DNA from: an uncultured Lachnospira sp.
GTDB lineage: Bacteria; Bacillota; Clostridia; Lachnospirales; Lachnospiraceae
Length of the DNA: 64,000 nucleotides
Direction of reading: 5' to 3'
Assembly: GCA_910589305.1 (NCBI GenBank)
Contig: CAJUTV010000012.1
Coordinates: 1-64,000, forward strand
Shown: piece after piece, positions 62,554 through 64,000 of the stretch
Layout: each line of letters begins with the position of its first letter
How positions within the stretch are numbered: the stretch's first letter is position 1
The notes under the pieces: model-generated
What the model was told of the DNA's origin: nothing
What the model saw: only the letters and a program-made list of their open reading frames with translations
The model's database searches: none
Position numbers and translations under genes: made by a program

Positions 62554-63378
62554 ATGATACATGGCAAAGATATAACATTTTCATACTCAATGAATACAGA
62601 TGATAAACCTATTATTAACCATGTTGATTTTGATGTTGAACCAGGACAATTTGTAGCTATACTTGGAGCAAACGGAAGCGGAAAGTCTACTTTTTGTAAA
62701 TTGTTAAATGGCTTGCTTTTGCCTCAATCTGGAAGTTTAACTGTCGCAGGTATTGATGTAACAAACACTGATATGATATGGGAATTACGACGTAAAATAG
62801 GAATGGTATTTCAAAATCCTGACAATCAATTTGTGTCATCTGTTGTTGCGCAAGATATTGCATTTGGATTGGAAAACTACGAATTTTCAAGAGAAGAAAT
62901 TGATAAAAAAATAGTACAGGCTCTTGAGATGGTCAATATGCAAAAGTTTGAAAAAGCATGTCCCTACTATCTTTCTGGAGGACAAAAACAGCGTATCGCA
63001 ATAGCTGGAATTTTAGCACTTAATCCAGATATTATCATATTTGATGAGGCGACCTCTATGCTTGACCCTACTGGAAGAAAAGAAATTCTTGATATTATAC
63101 AAAAACAAAAAGCTGTAGGACAAACTATTATTATGATTACACATTATATTGAAGAAGCTGTATTTGCTGATAAAATATATCTTATGAATCATGGCTCATT
63201 TTCTGCATGTGGAACACCTATTGACATACTTACAAATTCTGAACTTTTAGAACAATCAGGTATGCTTCCCTTGACGGCTGTAAAACTATATAAAGATTTA
63301 CAAAAAATGGGAATTTACTTAGACCACTGTCCTATTACCATTGTTGAACTTGTGGAGGAATTATGTCAATTGCAGTAA
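62554..63378 (+). CDS. ecfA1: ECF transporter ATPase A1
   Basis: 274 residues. Walker A GANGSGKST (about residues 38-46), Q-loop VFQNPDNQFVSSVV near 85-98, signature LSGGQKQRIAIAG near 143 and Walker B IIIFDEATSMLDP near 160-172; the DEATSMLDP form and the QNPDNQ Q-loop are marks of EcfA1. With EcfA2 and EcfT it powers uptake of vitamins and metals through S components. The AAAGG site is 14 bases upstream, so the initiation context is only moderate. It overlaps ecfA2 by 16 bp. Confidence 0.93.
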   Translation: MIHGKDITFSYSMNTDDKPIINHVDFDVEPGQFVAILGANGSGKSTFCKLLNGLLLPQSGSLTVAGIDVTNTDMIWELRRKIGMVFQNPDNQFVSSVVAQDIAFGLENYEFSREEIDKKIVQALEMVNMQKFEKACPYYLSGGQKQRIAIAGILALNPDIIIFDEATSMLDPTGRKEILDIIQKQKAVGQTIIMITHYIEEAVFADKIYLMNHGSFSACGTPIDILTNSELLEQSGMLPLTAVKLYKDLQKMGIYLDHCPITIVELVEELCQLQ

Positions 63379-64000
63379 AAAATTTAAGTTTTCAATATGA
63401 AACTGGGACGCCTTTTGCTACTGATGCCCTGCAAGATATTAACTTTACTATACCAAAAGGCGAATTTGTAGGAATTATGGGACATACTGGCTGTGGAAAA
63501 TCAACATTATTTCAGCTTATATGCGGTCTTCTTAATCCTACAAACGGAACTATTTTTATAGATGATGAAGATATTTTTCAATATTGTCATTCGCATAAAC
63601 GACACAAAAATCATTATGATAGAAAATCTCTGAGAAAAAAAATAGGAATTGTTTTTCAATATCCTGAAAACCAACTGTTTGAAACAACTGTTGAAAAAGA
63701 TGTCGCTTATGGATTAAAACATATAAATATATCTATGTCTGAAATAAACAATCGTGTTAAATGGGCATTAGAAATAATGGGTTTTTCTTATGAAACTATA
63801 CGTCATGTATCGCCATTATCACTGTCAGGCGGTGAAAAAAGACGTGTTGCAATAGCTGGTATATTGGCAATACGTCCTGACTATCTTTTGTTAGATGAAC
63901 CTATAGCTGGATTAGACCCTATTATCCGGCATAAGTTTATGCAGCTTCTCCAAAAGCTAAATCAAGATGGAATGACCATATTAATGATTTCGCACAATGC
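63363..64000 (+). CDS. ecfA2: ECF transporter ATPase A2 (partial, cut by window edge)
   Basis: Begins MSIAVKNLSFQYETGT with GAGGAATT before the ATG, 16 bp inside the end of ecfA1. At least 212 residues are visible: Walker A GHTGCGKST near 42-50, Q-loop VFQYPENQLFETTV near 97-110, signature LSGGEKRRVAIAG near 157, Walker B YLLLDEPIAGLDP near 178-190 and the start of the H-loop ISHN. The QYPENQ and DEPIAGLDP forms mark EcfA2. The 3' end and presumably ecfT lie beyond the window. Confidence 0.93.
   Translation, partial: MSIAVKNLSFQYETGTPFATDALQDINFTIPKGEFVGIMGHTGCGKSTLFQLICGLLNPTNGTIFIDDEDIFQYCHSHKRHKNHYDRKSLRKKIGIVFQYPENQLFETTVEKDVAYGLKHINISMSEINNRVKWALEIMGFSYETIRHVSPLSLSGGEKRRVAIAGILAIRPDYLLLDEPIAGLDPIIRHKFMQLLQKLNQDGMTILMISHN

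Overview
The window is AT-rich chromosomal DNA of a Gram-positive anaerobe, most likely a spore-forming member of the Lachnospiraceae (Clostridia). Evidence: strong AGGAGG-type ribosome binding sites, spore genes (two coat-like proteins, SpmA/SpmB), pyruvate phosphate dikinase, ECF transporter ATPases, a dockerin protein, two secreted pectate-lyase-type proteins, and several protein families I know mainly from Lachnospiraceae (DUF4317, DUF6033-like). The genus cannot be fixed by reading alone. Almost every gene from 0.3 to 62.2 kb is on the minus strand; the exceptions are a thiamine-phosphate-synthase-like gene, a TetR regulator and, at the right edge, the ecfA pair. There are no rRNA or tRNA genes, no transposase and no CRISPR array.

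Layout: 0.3-0.9 kb spore-coat-like proteins; 0.9-5.3 kb sbcCD; 5.5-10.2 kb secreted proteins, a lipoprotein and an ABC-2 permease, with the tail of a decayed paralogue; 10.3-15.2 kb mpg, small immunity-like genes, a GNAT enzyme, a DUF6033-like protein, an orphan ABC ATPase and a P-loop kinase; 15.3-18.3 kb a MATE pump and a jacalin-tailed helical protein; 18.5-21.2 kb ppdK; 21.4-24.8 kb small accessory genes; 24.8-30.1 kb a BceAB/RS-like transporter and two-component system; 31-36.8 kb DUF4317-TtcA, MATE, Nudix, thiE-like and prolyl-tRNA deacylase; 36.8-41.9 kb metF, SPFH plus ribbon-helix-helix, spmAB and a helical-repeat protein; 42.2-48.1 kb a TetR-controlled operon of SCP2, hydrolase, condensation-type acyltransferase, ACP and acyl ligase; 48.1-49.9 kb a C_GCAxxG_C_C-GGDEF-EAL fusion; 50.3-51.2 kb two small coupled genes; 51.2-52.5 kb dockerin-flavodoxin-cyclophilin-like; 52.9-56.8 kb a PL10 pectate lyase operon; 57.2-62.2 kb a cluster of unknown small proteins; 62.6-64 kb ecfA1-ecfA2 (cut by the edge).

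Two repeat families tie the window together. R1 is a roughly 145-bp, highly structured dispersed element with two nearly full copies (34641-34790, 50165-50309), an exact 3' part at the left edge, and many eroded copies. R2 is a leader of 75-95 nt ending in the Shine-Dalgarno sequence of the gene that follows. In four copies it folds into the same H-type pseudoknot, in which the loop of an upstream hairpin pairs with bases directly 5' of the Shine-Dalgarno. The stem sequences differ and the pseudoknot helix shows a compensatory change (GCGCTG/CAGCGC in three copies, GCGATG/CATCGC in the fourth). R2 sits inside operons, in front of an ABC ATPase, an acyl ligase and two genes of the 57-62 kb cluster. 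I regard it as the best candidate here for an undescribed system: a repeated cis-acting translational RNA element.
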